64,000 nucleotides of DNA from Kosakonia sp. BYX6 (GTDB taxonomy: Bacteria; Pseudomonadota; Gammaproteobacteria; Enterobacterales; Enterobacteriaceae), in NCBI RefSeq assembly GCF_038449125.1, contig NZ_CP151800.1:1336406-1400405 (forward strand), in the 5' to 3' direction. The notes beneath the pieces were generated by a model. That model saw only the letters and a list, made by a program, of their open reading frames with translations. It was not told the origin of the DNA and searched no databases. Shown here piece by piece: positions 1 to 10,288 of the stretch (positions are counted from its first letter, which is position 1; every line of letters begins with the position of its first letter). The position numbers and the translations under genes were made by a program.

Positions 1-785
1 CCAGTTACGGCTACCGTGATGCCTGGGCGATTGGCATTAACGCTCGCTATGTGATTGGCATCTGGACAGGGCGACCGGACGGTACGCCTGTTGCCGGGCA
101 ATTTGGTTTTGCCAGCGCAGTCCCGTTGCTTAACCAGGTCAATAATTTGTTGCAGCCGCGCTCAGCGCTTGAAAGCGCGCGCTTGCCACGCGACCCCAGA
201 CCACAAACGGTCAGTAGCGGCGTGATCTGCTGGCCGGGTGGGCAAAGTTTATCGCCAGGCGACAGCAACTGCCGCCGCCGTCTGTCCACTTGGTTGCTTG
301 AGGGGAGCCAGCCGCCGACGCTATTAATGCCGGAGCAAGAAGGGCTACACGGCATTAATTTCCCGCTATGGCTTAACCGCGAAGGGCACCGTGTGGCGGT
401 AGATTGCCCCGACGCGCAGCAAAAAACCTGGATCGTCTGGCCGTTACCGCTGGAGCCATGGTTGCCCGCGGGCGAACATCGTGCCGCACGTTTACCGGCG
501 GCGGATAAAGTTTGCCCGCCGCGCGATGATAATGCGCCACCGCCACTGTTACTGAGTGGCGTGCGCGAAGGCGCGGTCATTAAGCGTGTTCCCGGCCAGG
601 CGTTTGCGTTGCTACCGTTGCAAAGCAGCGGCGGGGAAGGCGGGCGCTGGTGGTTCTTAAACGGCGAACCGCTGTCGGCGCATAGCCATTTATTGAGCCT
701 GAAACTTGATAAAAGTGGGGAGTATCAGTTGTTGGTGATGGATGATGCGGGGCAGGTCGCAACGGTGCACTTCGTTGTGCAATAA
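1..785 (+). CDS. pbpC: Penicillin-binding protein 1C, C-terminal part (5' end outside window)
   Basis: The frame is open from base 3 and has no start inside the window, so this is the 3' end of a longer gene. The visible residues start SYGYRDAWAIG and continue through YVIGIWTGRPDG, which is the end of a class A penicillin-binding protein transpeptidase domain. About 200 residues resembling the PbpC-specific C-terminal domain follow. In this family PbpC is a periplasmic, inner-membrane-anchored peptidoglycan glycosyltransferase/transpeptidase. The active-site serine and the glycosyltransferase domain lie upstream of the window. The pbpC-ndk order matches E. coli. Confidence 0.9.
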   Translation, partial: SYGYRDAWAIGINARYVIGIWTGRPDGTPVAGQFGFASAVPLLNQVNNLLQPRSALESARLPRDPRPQTVSSGVICWPGGQSLSPGDSNCRRRLSTWLLEGSQPPTLLMPEQEGLHGINFPLWLNREGHRVAVDCPDAQQKTWIVWPLPLEPWLPAGEHRAARLPAADKVCPPRDDNAPPPLLLSGVREGAVIKRVPGQAFALLPLQSSGGEGGRWWFLNGEPLSAHSHLLSLKLDKSGEYQLLVMDDAGQVATVHFVVQ

Positions 786-882
786 ACACTTAAATAGCGA
801 GTTTAGTGAATGGTGTTGCTCAAACTCGTCTTATTTTAAAAAAATGTTACCTTCATCCATAGGCAACGCCCGCATTGCTCTT

Positions 883-888
883 TATAAT
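883..888 (+). promoter_or_regulatory. Probable -10 element of the ndk promoter
   Basis: A perfect TATAAT lies 48 bases before the ndk start in the 150-base pbpC-ndk gap. No convincing -35 hexamer is visible at 17 bases upstream. The assignment rests on the -10 match and position only. Confidence 0.5.
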
Positions 889-935
889 CCGCGCCACACC
901 TATTCAGGGCAACAGAACAACTTACAGAGGTAAAC

Positions 936-1367
936 ATGGCTATTGAACGTACTTTTTCCATCATCAAACCGAACGCGGTGGCAAAAAACGTTATTGGCAA
1001 CATCTTCTCTCGCTTTGAAGCGGCAGGGTTCACCATCGTTGGCACCAAAATGCTGCATCTGACTGTTGATCAGGCGCGTGGTTTTTACGCTGAGCACGAA
1101 GGTCGCCCGTTCTTTGACGGTCTGGTCGAGTTCATGACTTCCGGCCCGATCGTGGTTTCCGTACTGGAAGGCGAAAACGCCGTTCAGCGTCACCGTGATC
1201 TGCTGGGCGCAACCAACCCGGCAAACGCGCTGGCTGGCACTCTGCGTGCTGACTACGCGGACAGCTTTACCGAGAACGGCACCCACGGTTCCGATTCCCT
1301 GGAATCTGCCGCGCGTGAAATCGCTTACTTCTTCGCTGAAGGCGAAGTTTGCCCGCGCACCCGTTAA
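936..1367 (+). CDS. ndk: Nucleoside diphosphate kinase
   Basis: This cytoplasmic enzyme transfers the gamma phosphate between nucleoside triphosphates and diphosphates through a phosphohistidine, balancing NTP and dNTP pools. The 143-residue protein is full length for the bacterial family. It begins [15 protein letters not shown], with the conserved Lys11, and carries the NGTHGSDS active-site signature with the catalytic histidine at about residue 117. An AGAGG ribosome-binding site sits just before the ATG. A strong hairpin terminator follows, so the gene is probably monocistronic. Confidence 0.98.
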   Translation: MAIERTFSIIKPNAVAKNVIGNIFSRFEAAGFTIVGTKMLHLTVDQARGFYAEHEGRPFFDGLVEFMTSGPIVVSVLEGENAVQRHRDLLGATNPANALAGTLRADYADSFTENGTHGSDSLESAAREIAYFFAEGEVCPRTR

Positions 1368-1459
1368 TTTCCGGTTAATCGTGTAACGAGATTTACACTT
1401 TAATTTGTGAAATGCCGCGTGCAAACGTGGTATCTGTGCGTCAGAATTTGTACAATGCT

Positions 1460-1502
1460 GCGCCCCAGGATGAGCCGATGCTTGCCTGGGGCGCTTCTTT
1501 TT
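1460..1502 (+). terminator. Intrinsic terminator after ndk
   Basis: A perfect 10-base stem (GCGCCCCAGG at 1460-1469 pairing with 1485-1494) has a 15-base loop and is followed by TTCTTTTT. It separates ndk from rlmN. Confidence 0.8.
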
Positions 1503-1548
1503 AACCCTCCACGGGCCACAACGTGTAATAACGAGGCCGGAATAGATT

Positions 1549-2715
1549 ATGTCTGAACAAATTGCCATGCCTGAGAACGACGCTCTCACGGTTCCAAACA
1601 AAGATGCAAAAATCAACCTGCTGGATTTAAACCGTCAGCAGATGCGCGAATTTTTCAAAAACTTAGGCGAAAAACCCTTCCGCGCCGATCAGGTGATGAA
1701 GTGGATGTATCACTATTGCTGCGACGACTTTGATGAGATGACTGACATCAACAAAGTTCTGCGTGGCAAATTAAAAGAGGTCGCGGAGATCCGCGCGCCG
1801 GAAGTGGTAGAAGAACAGCGCTCTTCCGACGGCACCATCAAATGGGCGATTGCCGTAGGCGATCAGCGCGTTGAAACCGTCTATATCCCGGAAGAAGACC
1901 GCGCGACACTGTGCGTCTCTTCACAGGTGGGTTGTGCGCTGGAGTGTAAATTTTGCTCCACGGCGCAGCAGGGCTTCAACCGTAACCTGCGGGTTTCTGA
2001 AATCATCGGCCAGGTGTGGCGCGCCGCGAAAATTATTGGTGCGGCGCGTGTAACCGGCAACCGCCCGATCACTAACGTCGTGATGATGGGTATGGGGGAG
2101 CCGCTGCTCAACCTGACCAACGTGGTTCCGGCGATGGAAATCATGCTGGATGACTTCGGTTTTGGTCTCTCTAAACGTCGCGTTACGCTCTCCACCTCCG
2201 GCGTGGTTCCGGCACTGGATAAACTGGGCGATATGATTGACGTTGCGCTGGCTATCTCTTTGCATGCGCCGAACGACGAAATCCGCGATGAAATTGTGCC
2301 GATCAACAAAAAGTACAATATTGCGACCTTCCTGGCGGCGGTGCGTCGTTACCTGGATAAGTCCAACGCCAACCAGGGCCGCGTGACTATTGAGTATGTG
2401 ATGTTGGATCACGTCAACGATGGTACTGAACATGCGCATGAACTGGCTGAGTTGTTGAAAGATACGCCGTGCAAGATCAACCTGATTCCATGGAACCCGT
2501 TCCCGGGCGCGCCGTATGGCCGCAGTTCGAACAGCCGTATCGATCGTTTTTGTAAAGTGCTGATGAGCTATGGTTTTACCACCATCGTGCGTAAAACACG
2601 TGGTGATGACATCGACGCGGCGTGTGGACAGTTGGCAGGCGATGTGATTGACCGTACCAAACGTACGATGCGTAAGCGTATGCAGGGCGAGCCGATCGAA
2701 ATCAAAGCGCTGTAA
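1549..2715 (+). CDS. rlmN: Dual-specificity 23S rRNA/tRNA adenine-C2 methyltransferase RlmN
   Basis: This radical-SAM enzyme methylates C2 of A2503 in 23S rRNA and of A37 in several tRNAs, supporting translational fidelity. The protein has 388 residues. The radical-SAM cluster motif reads CALECKFC, with cysteines at about 125, 129 and 132. A cysteine at about 118 (in ATLCVSSQ) and one in DIDAACGQL near 355 match the two family catalytic cysteines, the second being the one that carries the methyl group. SAM-binding GMGEPLLN is also present. It begins [11 protein letters not shown] after an isolated promoter region, with rodZ, ispG and hisS downstream as in E. coli. Confidence 0.97.
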   Translation: MSEQIAMPENDALTVPNKDAKINLLDLNRQQMREFFKNLGEKPFRADQVMKWMYHYCCDDFDEMTDINKVLRGKLKEVAEIRAPEVVEEQRSSDGTIKWAIAVGDQRVETVYIPEEDRATLCVSSQVGCALECKFCSTAQQGFNRNLRVSEIIGQVWRAAKIIGAARVTGNRPITNVVMMGMGEPLLNLTNVVPAMEIMLDDFGFGLSKRRVTLSTSGVVPALDKLGDMIDVALAISLHAPNDEIRDEIVPINKKYNIATFLAAVRRYLDKSNANQGRVTIEYVMLDHVNDGTEHAHELAELLKDTPCKINLIPWNPFPGAPYGRSSNSRIDRFCKVLMSYGFTTIVRKTRGDDIDAACGQLAGDVIDRTKRTMRKRMQGEPIEIKAL

Positions 2716-2768
2716 GCATAGGATTTGGCACGAATAATGTGCTGTGTTTTGCGATTATGTTGAATATA

Positions 2769-2790
2769 TGGCCTGTACATATACAGGCCA
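2769..2790. repeat. Perfect 9-base inverted repeat in the rlmN-rodZ gap
   Basis: TGGCCTGTA and TACAGGCCA flank a CATA spacer, about 55 bases after the rlmN stop. AT-rich sequence but no long T-run follows, so it could be a weak terminator or a protein-binding site. The 291-base gap holds no other coding signal that I can support. Confidence 0.5.
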
Positions 2791-3006
2791 TTAATAATTA
2801 CGGTGCGTTTCTTCTGACTTTGAGGCAGTATGTAGTGATGGAACAACGGCTTAGCAAAAAGTGCTGAAAGCTGTTCTGTTATGACGAGCCTGACAGTCTT
2901 ATACTGTGGGTCTACTTTTAACTGACCCGGTTTTTTCGCGGCGCGTGTAGGCAATGCAGTTATGCGCGCCTGAATGTTTACTTTCACGTACCAGTAGTTG
3001 TAGCGA

Positions 3007-4014
3007 ATGAATACTGAAGCCACTCAAGACCAAAACGAAGTACAAACCACTGGCGTACGTTTGCGCAGCGCCCGTGAACAACTTGGACTCAGCCAGCAAG
3101 CGGTTGCCGAACGCTTGTGTCTGAAGGTCTCCACGGTACGCGATATCGAAGAGGACAGGTCGCCCGCCGATCTGGCTTCGACGTTTGTGCGTGGTTATAT
3201 CCGCTCCTATGCCCGCCTGGTGCACATTCCTGAAGAAGAACTGCTGCCCATTCTCGAAAAGCAAGCGCCGATCAGAGCCGCAAAAGTGGCGCCGATGCAG
3301 ACTTTCGCGCTGGGCAAACCGCGTAAAAAACGCGATGGCTGGTTGATGAGCTTTACCTGGCTGGTGCTGTTTGTCGTGGTTGGCCTTACCGGTGCCTGGT
3401 GGTGGCAGAACCATAAAGCGCAACAGGAAGAGATCAGCACCATGGCCGATCAATCTTCTGCCGAACTCAATGCTGGAAACAGCAACGCGCAGAGTGTGCC
3501 GCTGGATACCACCGATACTAATACCGCTCCGGTAGACAACTCTTCAACGCCGGTTGAAACCCCGGCACCTGGCGTAACCGCGCAAGCGCCGGATGTTGCA
3601 ACGCAAGTGCCAGCCAATACCGCTAACCAGAACGCAGTGGTTCCGCCTTCGCAAGCCAATGTCGACCCGGCAACGCAGCAGCCTGCCGCTACGGCGGATA
3701 ACAGTGCGCAGTTGCCGACCGATCAGGCCGGTGTTGCGGGCGCGCCTGCCGAGACCAATGCGCTGGTAATGAGCTTTAACGCTGATTGCTGGCTGGAAGT
3801 GAGCGATGCAACCGGTAAAAAATTGTTCAGCGGATTGCAACGTAAAGATGCCACGCTGAACCTCACTGGCCAGGCACCGTACAAACTGAAAATTGGCGCA
3901 CCGTCAGCAGTACAGATCCAGTATCAGGGAAAACCTGTTGATCTGAGTCGTTTTATCAGAACTAACCAGGTTGCGCGTCTGACCCTCAATGCCGAACAAT
4001 CAGCAGCACAGTAA
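3007..4014 (+). CDS. rodZ: Cytoskeletal shape protein RodZ
   Basis: RodZ is an inner-membrane protein that ties the MreB filament to the elongation machinery and maintains rod shape. The 335-residue protein has the expected three parts. An N-terminal cytoplasmic helix-turn-helix occupies about residues 17-80 ([21 protein letters not shown]). A single membrane segment follows a basic patch at about 112-133. Next comes a Thr/Pro/Ala/Gln-rich periplasmic linker and a C-terminal beta domain (about 250-335, starting near [13 protein letters not shown]). It lies 26 bases upstream of ispG and is probably cotranscribed with it. Confidence 0.96.
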   Translation: MNTEATQDQNEVQTTGVRLRSAREQLGLSQQAVAERLCLKVSTVRDIEEDRSPADLASTFVRGYIRSYARLVHIPEEELLPILEKQAPIRAAKVAPMQTFALGKPRKKRDGWLMSFTWLVLFVVVGLTGAWWWQNHKAQQEEISTMADQSSAELNAGNSNAQSVPLDTTDTNTAPVDNSSTPVETPAPGVTAQAPDVATQVPANTANQNAVVPPSQANVDPATQQPAATADNSAQLPTDQAGVAGAPAETNALVMSFNADCWLEVSDATGKKLFSGLQRKDATLNLTGQAPYKLKIGAPSAVQIQYQGKPVDLSRFIRTNQVARLTLNAEQSAAQ

Positions 4015-4040
4015 CAGACGGGCAACGCGGGAGATCATTC

Positions 4041-5159
4041 ATGCATAACCAGGCTCCGATTCAGCGTCGGAAATCAAAACGGATTTATGTTGGTAATGTG
4101 CCGATTGGCGATGGTGCTCCCATCGCCGTGCAGTCTATGACAAACACCCGCACCACGGATGTTGAAGCAACGGTCAACCAAATCAAAGCGCTTGAGCGCG
4201 TCGGCGCGGATATTGTCCGCGTTTCCGTTCCCACCATGGACGCGGCTGAAGCATTCAAACTTATCAAACAGCAAGTGAATGTTCCGCTGGTCGCGGACAT
4301 CCATTTCGACTACCGCATCGCGTTGAAAGTCGCAGAATACGGCGTCGATTGCCTGCGTATCAACCCAGGCAACATCGGCAATGAAGAGCGTATTCGCACG
4401 GTTGTTGATTGCGCCCGCGATAACAACATTCCTATCCGTATCGGCGTGAATGCCGGTTCGCTGGAAAAAGATCTACAGGAAAAATACGGCGAACCGACGC
4501 CGCAGGCATTGCTCGAATCCGCAATGCGCCATGTGGATCATCTCGATCGTCTCAACTTCGATCAATTCAAAGTCAGCGTTAAAGCCTCGGATGTGTTTCT
4601 GGCCGTCGAATCCTATCGCCTGCTGGCGAAACAGATCGATCAACCGTTGCATTTGGGCATTACCGAAGCCGGTGGCGCACGCGCAGGCGCGGTGAAGTCA
4701 GCCATTGGCTTGGGGCTGCTGCTTTCAGAAGGGATTGGTGACACGCTACGTATTTCTCTTGCCGCCGATCCGGTTGAAGAGATCAAGGTTGGTTTCGATA
4801 TCCTGAAATCGCTGCGTATTCGTTCGCGCGGTATCAACTTTATCGCCTGTCCTACTTGCTCCCGCCAGGAATTCGATGTTATCGGCACGGTTAACGCCCT
4901 TGAGCAGCGACTGGAAGATATCATCACGCCAATGGATGTTTCCATTATTGGTTGTGTGGTTAACGGCCCGGGCGAAGCGCTGGTCTCCACGCTTGGCGTA
5001 ACAGGCGGCAACAAGAAAAGCGGCCTGTACGAAGACGGTGTGCGCAAAGACCGCCTCGATAACGGCGATATGATTAGCCAGCTTGAAGCCCGTATTCGCG
5101 CGAAAGCGTCAATTCTGGACGAAGCGCGTCGTATCGATGTGCAGCAGGTAGAAAAATAA
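4041..5159 (+). CDS. ispG: 4-hydroxy-3-methylbut-2-enyl diphosphate synthase
   Basis: IspG is the iron-sulfur enzyme of the methylerythritol phosphate pathway that reductively opens methylerythritol cyclodiphosphate to HMBPP. The 372-residue protein has the [4Fe-4S] ligands in [11 protein letters not shown] (about Cys270 and Cys273) and GCVVNGPGE (about Cys305). The N-terminal TIM barrel begins [23 protein letters not shown] ribosome-binding site precedes the ATG. The gene is followed by hisS after a leader containing a strong hairpin. Confidence 0.98.
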   Translation: MHNQAPIQRRKSKRIYVGNVPIGDGAPIAVQSMTNTRTTDVEATVNQIKALERVGADIVRVSVPTMDAAEAFKLIKQQVNVPLVADIHFDYRIALKVAEYGVDCLRINPGNIGNEERIRTVVDCARDNNIPIRIGVNAGSLEKDLQEKYGEPTPQALLESAMRHVDHLDRLNFDQFKVSVKASDVFLAVESYRLLAKQIDQPLHLGITEAGGARAGAVKSAIGLGLLLSEGIGDTLRISLAADPVEEIKVGFDILKSLRIRSRGINFIACPTCSRQEFDVIGTVNALEQRLEDIITPMDVSIIGCVVNGPGEALVSTLGVTGGNKKSGLYEDGVRKDRLDNGDMISQLEARIRAKASILDEARRIDVQQVEK

Positions 5160-5190
5160 GGTTGCCGCCAAGGCTGGCTTCCCGTGTATT

Positions 5191-5244
5191 ATGAACCCGC
5201 CCGGCGCGACCCATGTTTGTCGTCGCCCTGAGGGTTCATTTTTT
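5191..5244 (+). terminator. Hairpin with T-tract in the ispG-hisS leader (terminator or attenuator)
   Basis: ATGAACCC (5191-5198) pairs perfectly with GGGTTCAT (5232-5239), which runs into six T residues (5239-5244). Inside it, GGCG-CGAC can pair with GTCG-T-CGCC, leaving one bulged base and giving a long two-part stem. It ends 21 bases before the hisS GTG. It may terminate ispG transcription, attenuate read-through into hisS, or do both. Confidence 0.65.
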
Positions 5245-5265
5245 GTATCAATAAAGAGAATAAAC

Positions 5266-6540
5266 GTGGCAAAAAATATTCAAGCCATTCGCGGCATGAA
5301 CGATTATCTGCCTGGCGAAACCGCCATCTGGCAGCGCATTGAAGGCACCCTGAAAAACGTGCTCGGCAGCTACGGTTACAGTGAAATCCGTTTGCCGATT
5401 GTAGAGCAGACCCCGTTGTTCAAACGCGCGATCGGTGAAGTCACCGACGTGGTTGAAAAAGAGATGTACACCTTTGACGATCGCAACGGCGATAGCCTGA
5501 CACTGCGTCCCGAAGGTACGGCGGGCTGTGTACGCGCCGGCATCGAACATGGTCTTCTGTACAATCAGGAACAACGCTTGTGGTACGTCGGGCCGATGTT
5601 CCGCTACGAGCGCCCGCAAAAAGGCCGCTACCGTCAATTTCATCAGTTGGGTGTGGAAGTGTTTGGCCTGCAAGGGCCGGATATCGACGCCGAACTGATT
5701 ATGCTCACCGCCCGCTGGTGGCGCGAGCTGGGCATCGCTTCTCACGTTGCTCTCGAACTCAACTCTATCGGTTCGCTGGAAGCGCGCGCGACGTATCGCG
5801 ACGCGCTGGTGGCTTTCCTTGAACAGCATAAAGACAAGCTGGACGAAGATTGTCTGCGTCGCATGTATACCAACCCGCTGCGCGTGCTGGACACGAAAAA
5901 TCAGGACATTCAGGCGCTGCTCAATGATGCGCCGAAACTGGGTGATTACCTCGACGAAGAATCCCGTGAACACTTTGCTGGCTTATGCGCTTTCCTGGAT
6001 GCCGCCGGTATCGCGTATACCGTTAACCAACGTCTGGTGCGCGGTCTGGATTACTACAACCGCACCGTTTTCGAATGGGTGACGACCAGCCTTGGCGCGC
6101 AGGGAACTGTCTGTGCGGGCGGCCGTTATGACGGTCTGGTTGAACAACTTGGTGGCCGCGCGACCCCGGCGGTTGGCTTCGCGATGGGCCTCGAACGACT
6201 TGTTTTGTTAGTTCAGGCAGTTAATCCGGAATTTAAAGCAGAATCCGTTGTCGATATATACCTGGTGGCGTCTGGCGCCAATACGCAGTCCGCAGCCATG
6301 TTGTTGGGCGAACAGGTGCGCGATGCGCTCCCTGGCGTACGGCTGATGATGAACCACGGCGGCGGCAATTTTAAAAAGCAATTCGCACGTGCTGATAAGT
6401 GGGGCGCTCGCGTCGCACTGGTGCTCGGCGAATCTGAAATTGCCGACGGTAATGTTGTGGTGAAGGATTTACGCTCTGGTGAGCAGAGTACGGTAACGCA
6501 GGAGAGCGTTGCGGCGCATTTGCGCACACTACTGGGCTAA
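5266..6540 (+). CDS. hisS: Histidyl-tRNA synthetase
   Basis: HisS is a class II aminoacyl-tRNA synthetase that charges tRNA-His. I choose the GTG at 5266. It gives a 424-residue protein beginning (M)[15 protein letters not shown] as in E. coli, with AAAGAG upstream. An in-frame ATG at 5191 would add 25 residues encoded by the leader hairpin and is rejected. Motif 2 ([20 protein letters not shown]) and the histidine-binding motif [14 protein letters not shown] are present, followed by the C-terminal anticodon-binding domain. yfgM, bamB and der follow. Confidence 0.97.
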   Translation: MAKNIQAIRGMNDYLPGETAIWQRIEGTLKNVLGSYGYSEIRLPIVEQTPLFKRAIGEVTDVVEKEMYTFDDRNGDSLTLRPEGTAGCVRAGIEHGLLYNQEQRLWYVGPMFRYERPQKGRYRQFHQLGVEVFGLQGPDIDAELIMLTARWWRELGIASHVALELNSIGSLEARATYRDALVAFLEQHKDKLDEDCLRRMYTNPLRVLDTKNQDIQALLNDAPKLGDYLDEESREHFAGLCAFLDAAGIAYTVNQRLVRGLDYYNRTVFEWVTTSLGAQGTVCAGGRYDGLVEQLGGRATPAVGFAMGLERLVLLVQAVNPEFKAESVVDIYLVASGANTQSAAMLLGEQVRDALPGVRLMMNHGGGNFKKQFARADKWGARVALVLGESEIADGNVVVKDLRSGEQSTVTQESVAAHLRTLLG

Positions 6541-6576
6541 TCTCCCCGGTAAATTATCGTTAAGGAGAAGGACTGC

Positions 6577-7197
6577 GTGGAAATTTACGAAAACGAAAAC
6601 GACCAGGTAGACGCGATTAAGCGCTTCTTTGCCGAGAATGGCAAAGCACTGGCCGTTGGGGTTGTTTTAGGTATCGGTGCGCTGGTTGGCTGGCGCTACT
6701 GGACCAGCCATCAGGCGGATACGTCCAGAGCCTCTTCGCAGGCTTATGAAAACGCGGTTTCCGCGCTTCAGGCGGATAAGTCAGACTCGTTCGCGGCGGC
6801 GGAAAAATTCGCGGCTGACAACAAAAACACTTACGGTGCACTGGCTTCGCTGAAACTGGCGCAGCAGTACGTTGAGAAGAACGAGCTGGATAAAGCCGCA
6901 GCCCAGTTACAGCACGGGCTTGCTGCCACATCGGATGAAAATCTGAAGTCGATGATCAATGTCCGCCTGGCGCGCGTTCAGGTACAACTGAAGCAGCAAG
7001 ACGCGGCGCTCAAAACGCTGGATGCCGTGAAAGGTGAAAGCTGGTCGGCGATCGTTGCGGATTTACGCGGCGAAGCTCTGCTGAGCAAAGGCGACAAACA
7101 AGGTGCGCGCACCGCATGGGAAAACGGCATCAAAAACAATGCTTCTCCTGCGCTGAGTGAAATGATGCAGATGAAAATTAATAATTTGTCCATCTAA
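6577..7197 (+). CDS. yfgM: YfgM, ancillary SecYEG translocon subunit with TPR-like repeats
   Basis: The 206-residue protein has a short cytoplasmic N terminus (EIYENENDQVDAIKRFFAENG), one membrane segment at about 22-40 and a periplasmic alpha-helical repeat domain. In E. coli, YfgM associates with SecYEG and PpiD and helps periplasmic chaperone traffic. The start is a GTG at 6577 preceded by TAAGGAGA. It lies 10 bases upstream of bamB, an arrangement conserved in enterobacteria. Confidence 0.95.
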   Translation: MEIYENENDQVDAIKRFFAENGKALAVGVVLGIGALVGWRYWTSHQADTSRASSQAYENAVSALQADKSDSFAAAEKFAADNKNTYGALASLKLAQQYVEKNELDKAAAQLQHGLAATSDENLKSMINVRLARVQVQLKQQDAALKTLDAVKGESWSAIVADLRGEALLSKGDKQGARTAWENGIKNNASPALSEMMQMKINNLSI

Positions 7198-7207
7198 GAG
7201 GGACCCG

Positions 7208-8386
7208 ATGCAATTGCGTAAATTACTTCTGCCAGGGCTGCTTTCCGTCACGTTATTGAGCGGTTGTTCTCTGTTCAATAGCGAAGAAGATGTTGTCAAA
7301 ATGTCCCCGCTGCCGACGGTTGAAAATCAATTCACCCCTTCAACGTCGTGGAGCACTTCCGTTGGCAACGGTATCGGCGATTTCTACTCTAACCTGCATC
7401 CGGCATTTGCCGATGGCGTGGTTTACGCCGCCGATCGCCACGGCGTGGTGAAAGCGGTCAGCATTGATGACGGCCGTGAAATTTGGTCGGTGAATCTGGC
7501 TGAAAAAGATGGCTGGTTCTCGACTCGCTCTGCACAGCTTTCCGGCGGCGTGACCGTTTCCGGCGGTCATGTGTTTATCGGCAGCGAAAAAGCGCAGGTT
7601 TATGCGCTGAACACCAGCGATGGTTCTCAGGCCTGGCAGACGAAAGTCGCCGGTGAAGCGCTTTCCCGCCCGGTTGTGACCGACGGCCTGGTGCTGATCC
7701 ATACCAGCAACGGCCAGTTGCAGGCGCTGAATGAATCCGATGGTGCTGTAAAATGGACCGTCAACCTGGATATGCCTTCGCTCTCTCTGCGCGGTGAATC
7801 CGCACCGACCTCCGCGTTTGGCGCGGCGATTGTCGGCGGTGATAACGGTCGCGTTAGCGCAGTGTTGATGCAACAGGGTCAGCTGATTTGGCAGCAGCGT
7901 ATATCCCAGGCTAACGGCCCGACTGAAATCGACCGCCTGAGCGACGTGGATACCACGCCGGTAGTGGTCAATAATGTGGTGTACGCGCTGGCGTATAACG
8001 GCAACATGACGGCTCTGGATCTGCGCAGCGGTCAGATCATGTGGAAACGCGAATTGGGTTCAGTGAGCGATTTCGTTGTCGACGGCAACCGTATCTTCAT
8101 CATCGATCAGAACGATCGCGTGCTGGCGTTAACCACCGACGGTGGCGTGACGCTGTGGACGCAAAGCGATCTGCTGCATCGTAACCTGACCGCTCCGGCG
8201 CTCTATAATGGTTACATTGTGACAGGCGATAGCGAAGGCTATGTTCACTGGATCAACGTTGACGACGGGCGCTTTGTCGCGCAGCAGAAAGTCGACAGCT
8301 CTGGTTTCCTGACCGAGCCGGTCGTTGCCGATGGCAAACTGCTGATCCAGGCGAAAGACGGCACGCTGTACGCTCTCTCGCGCTAA
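7208..8386 (+). CDS. bamB: Outer-membrane assembly lipoprotein BamB
   Basis: BamB is a periplasmic outer-membrane lipoprotein that binds BamA and helps fold beta-barrel proteins. The 392-residue precursor has a signal peptide ending in the lipobox LLSGC, with the lipidated cysteine at about residue 20. Repeated PQQ-type propeller blades follow, with recurring patterns such as GVVKAVSIDDGREIW and ALNTSDGSQAW. BamC, a partner in the same complex, is encoded at 55.5 kb. A terminator follows the gene. Confidence 0.97.
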   Translation: MQLRKLLLPGLLSVTLLSGCSLFNSEEDVVKMSPLPTVENQFTPSTSWSTSVGNGIGDFYSNLHPAFADGVVYAADRHGVVKAVSIDDGREIWSVNLAEKDGWFSTRSAQLSGGVTVSGGHVFIGSEKAQVYALNTSDGSQAWQTKVAGEALSRPVVTDGLVLIHTSNGQLQALNESDGAVKWTVNLDMPSLSLRGESAPTSAFGAAIVGGDNGRVSAVLMQQGQLIWQQRISQANGPTEIDRLSDVDTTPVVVNNVVYALAYNGNMTALDLRSGQIMWKRELGSVSDFVVDGNRIFIIDQNDRVLALTTDGGVTLWTQSDLLHRNLTAPALYNGYIVTGDSEGYVHWINVDDGRFVAQQKVDSSGFLTEPVVADGKLLIQAKDGTLYALSR

Positions 8387-8413
8387 GCGCGCTGAGGTTG
8401 TCGTTTCTGAAAG

Positions 8414-8447
8414 ACGGCTCCTGTTGCAGGGGCCGTTTTCCTGTTTT
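8414..8447 (+). terminator. Intrinsic terminator after bamB
   Basis: ACGGCTCCTG (8414-8423) pairs with CAGGGGCCGT (8427-8436) with one G-T wobble across a TTG loop. T-rich sequence extends to 8447. It sits between bamB and der. Confidence 0.75.
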
Positions 8448-8507
8448 TAAAACGCCGCGTAAACCGCGACGTTTTGCTAATGAATTTTCTGTAATGAGGC
8501 TTTAAAA

Positions 8508-9983
8508 ATGGTACCTGTGGTCGCGCTTGTCGGTCGCCCTAACGTTGGGAAATCCACGCTTTTCAACCGTCTGACGCGCACTCGTGATGCGCTGGTGGCG
8601 GATTTTCCGGGTCTGACTCGTGACCGTAAGTACGGTCGTGCTGAAGTAGAAGGCCGCGAATTTATCTGTATCGATACCGGCGGTATTGATGGCACGGAAG
8701 ATGGTGTGGAAACGCGCATGGCGGAACAGTCGCTGTTAGCGATTGAAGAAGCCGATGTGGTGCTGTTTATGGTAGATGCCCGCGCGGGCCTGATGCCAGC
8801 CGACACCGCCATCGCTAAGCACCTGCGTTCTCGTCAAAAACCGACTTTCCTGGTGGCGAACAAAACTGACGGTCTGGACCCGGATCAAGCTGTTTCTGAT
8901 TTCTACTCGCTGGGCCTGGGAGATATCTACGCTATCGCCGCTTCTCACGGACGCGGTGTGACCAGCTTGTTGGAACACGTGCTGATGCCGTGGATGGATG
9001 AGCTGAACCCACCGGAAGAGGTGGATGAAGAAGCGGAATATTGGGCGCAGTTCGAAGCGAATGAAAACGGCGAAGCAGAAGAGCCGGAAGACGATTTCAA
9101 CCCGCAGGATTTGCCGATCAAGCTGGCGATTGTTGGGCGTCCGAATGTCGGTAAGTCCACACTAACCAACCGTATTCTCGGTGAAGACCGCGTGGTGGTG
9201 TACGACATGCCGGGCACCACGCGTGACAGCATCTACATTCCGATGCAGCGCGATGAACGTGAGTACATACTTATCGATACGGCGGGCGTGCGTAAGCGCG
9301 GCAAAATCACCGACGTGGTTGAGAAGTTCTCCGTAATCAAAACGTTGCAGGCAATTGAAGATGCCAACGTGGTGATGCTGGTGATCGATGCCCGCGAAGG
9401 CATTTCCGATCAGGACCTGTCGCTGCTGGGCTTCATTCTGAACAGCGGCCGCTCACTGGTGATTGTCGTCAACAAGTGGGACGGCCTGAGCCAGGAAGTG
9501 AAAGAGCAGGTGAAAGAGACGCTGGACTACCGTCTGGGCTTTATCGACTTTGCGCGCGTGCATTTTATCTCTGCGCTGCACGGCAGCGGCGTGGGCAACC
9601 TGTTCGAATCTGTGCGCGAAGCCTACGATAGCTCAACGCGTCGTGTAAGTACCGCGCTGCTGACCCGCATTATGAACATGGCGGCAGAAGATCATCAGCC
9701 ACCGCTGGTGCGTGGTCGCCGCGTCAAGCTGAAATACGCCCACGCCGGGGGGTACAACCCGCCGATTGTGGTGATCCACGGCAACCAGGTGAAAGATCTG
9801 CCGGACTCCTATAAACGCTATCTGATGAACTACTTCCGCAAATCGCTGGAAGTCATGGGTACGCCAATTCGTATCCAGTTCAAAGAAGGGGAAAACCCGT
9901 TTGCTGACAAACGTAACACCCTGACGCCGAACCAGCTGCGTAAGCGTAAGCGCCTGATCAAGCACATCAAGAAAGGTAAGTAA
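8508..9983 (+). CDS. der: Double-Era-like GTPase Der (EngA)
   Basis: Der is an essential GTPase for maturation of the 50S ribosomal subunit. The 491-residue protein has two tandem G domains, each with a GRPNVGKS P-loop (residues 9-16 and about 210-217). They carry DTGG/DTAG switch motifs and NKTD/NKWD guanine-specificity motifs. An acidic linker joins the two domains, and a KH-like C-terminal domain rich in basic residues ends in [11 protein letters not shown]. It is separated from bamB by a terminator and followed by one of its own. Confidence 0.98.
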   Translation: MVPVVALVGRPNVGKSTLFNRLTRTRDALVADFPGLTRDRKYGRAEVEGREFICIDTGGIDGTEDGVETRMAEQSLLAIEEADVVLFMVDARAGLMPADTAIAKHLRSRQKPTFLVANKTDGLDPDQAVSDFYSLGLGDIYAIAASHGRGVTSLLEHVLMPWMDELNPPEEVDEEAEYWAQFEANENGEAEEPEDDFNPQDLPIKLAIVGRPNVGKSTLTNRILGEDRVVVYDMPGTTRDSIYIPMQRDEREYILIDTAGVRKRGKITDVVEKFSVIKTLQAIEDANVVMLVIDAREGISDQDLSLLGFILNSGRSLVIVVNKWDGLSQEVKEQVKETLDYRLGFIDFARVHFISALHGSGVGNLFESVREAYDSSTRRVSTALLTRIMNMAAEDHQPPLVRGRRVKLKYAHAGGYNPPIVVIHGNQVKDLPDSYKRYLMNYFRKSLEVMGTPIRIQFKEGENPFADKRNTLTPNQLRKRKRLIKHIKKGK

Positions 9984-9993
9984 CCGTTCACTT

Positions 9994-10015
9994 AACCCGC
10001 CGCTGGCGGGTTTTT
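9994..10015 (+). terminator. Intrinsic terminator after der
   Basis: A perfect 8-base stem AACCCGCC/GGCGGGTT with a three-base GCT loop runs into five T residues. Confidence 0.85.
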
Positions 10016-10072
10016 CGCTTCTGGCGGTGTATGATTGAGCCAGTGCGAAAGCGTCATTATCAGGAGTGCGTT

Positions 10073-10288
10073 ATGGATCTTAAATGCCCGACATGCCACA
10101 ACCCGCTGGAGCTGGTGGGAACACACGCTCACTGCTACGGCTGTGATAAAGATATTGAAGTGCAGGCGTCCTGCCCGGAGTGCCATCAGCCTCTGGAGGT
10201 GTTGAAAGCCTGTGGTGCGGTGGACTATTTTTGCCAGCACGGTCACGGGCTGATTTCGAAAAAGCGCGTGGAATTTACACCGCTTTAG
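10073..10288 (+). CDS. yfgJ: YfgJ, small zinc-ribbon protein
   Basis: This is a 71-residue protein beginning MDLKCPTCHNP. It contains CPTC, CYGC, CPEC and a late FCQHGHG, the metal-binding pattern of a double zinc ribbon. The start at 10073 is preceded by CAGGAG. An ATG 42 bases upstream lacks such a site and overlaps the region just after the der terminator. Its stop overlaps the stop of the convergent inhibitor gene by four bases. The molecular function is not known to me. Confidence 0.9.
   Translation: MDLKCPTCHNPLELVGTHAHCYGCDKDIEVQASCPECHQPLEVLKACGAVDYFCQHGHGLISKKRVEFTPL

Noticed and set aside
1419..1434. PurR-like GCAAACGTGG in the ndk-rlmN gap
   Set aside because: Only one half matches the operator and neither gene is known to be PurR controlled.
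900..1616. Open frame of 238 codons antisense to ndk
   Set aside because: It overlaps ndk, its terminator and the rlmN start; no recognisable domains.
5191..5265. Upstream ATG extension of hisS
   Set aside because: The extra 25 residues are encoded by the leader hairpin and are not part of the family N terminus.
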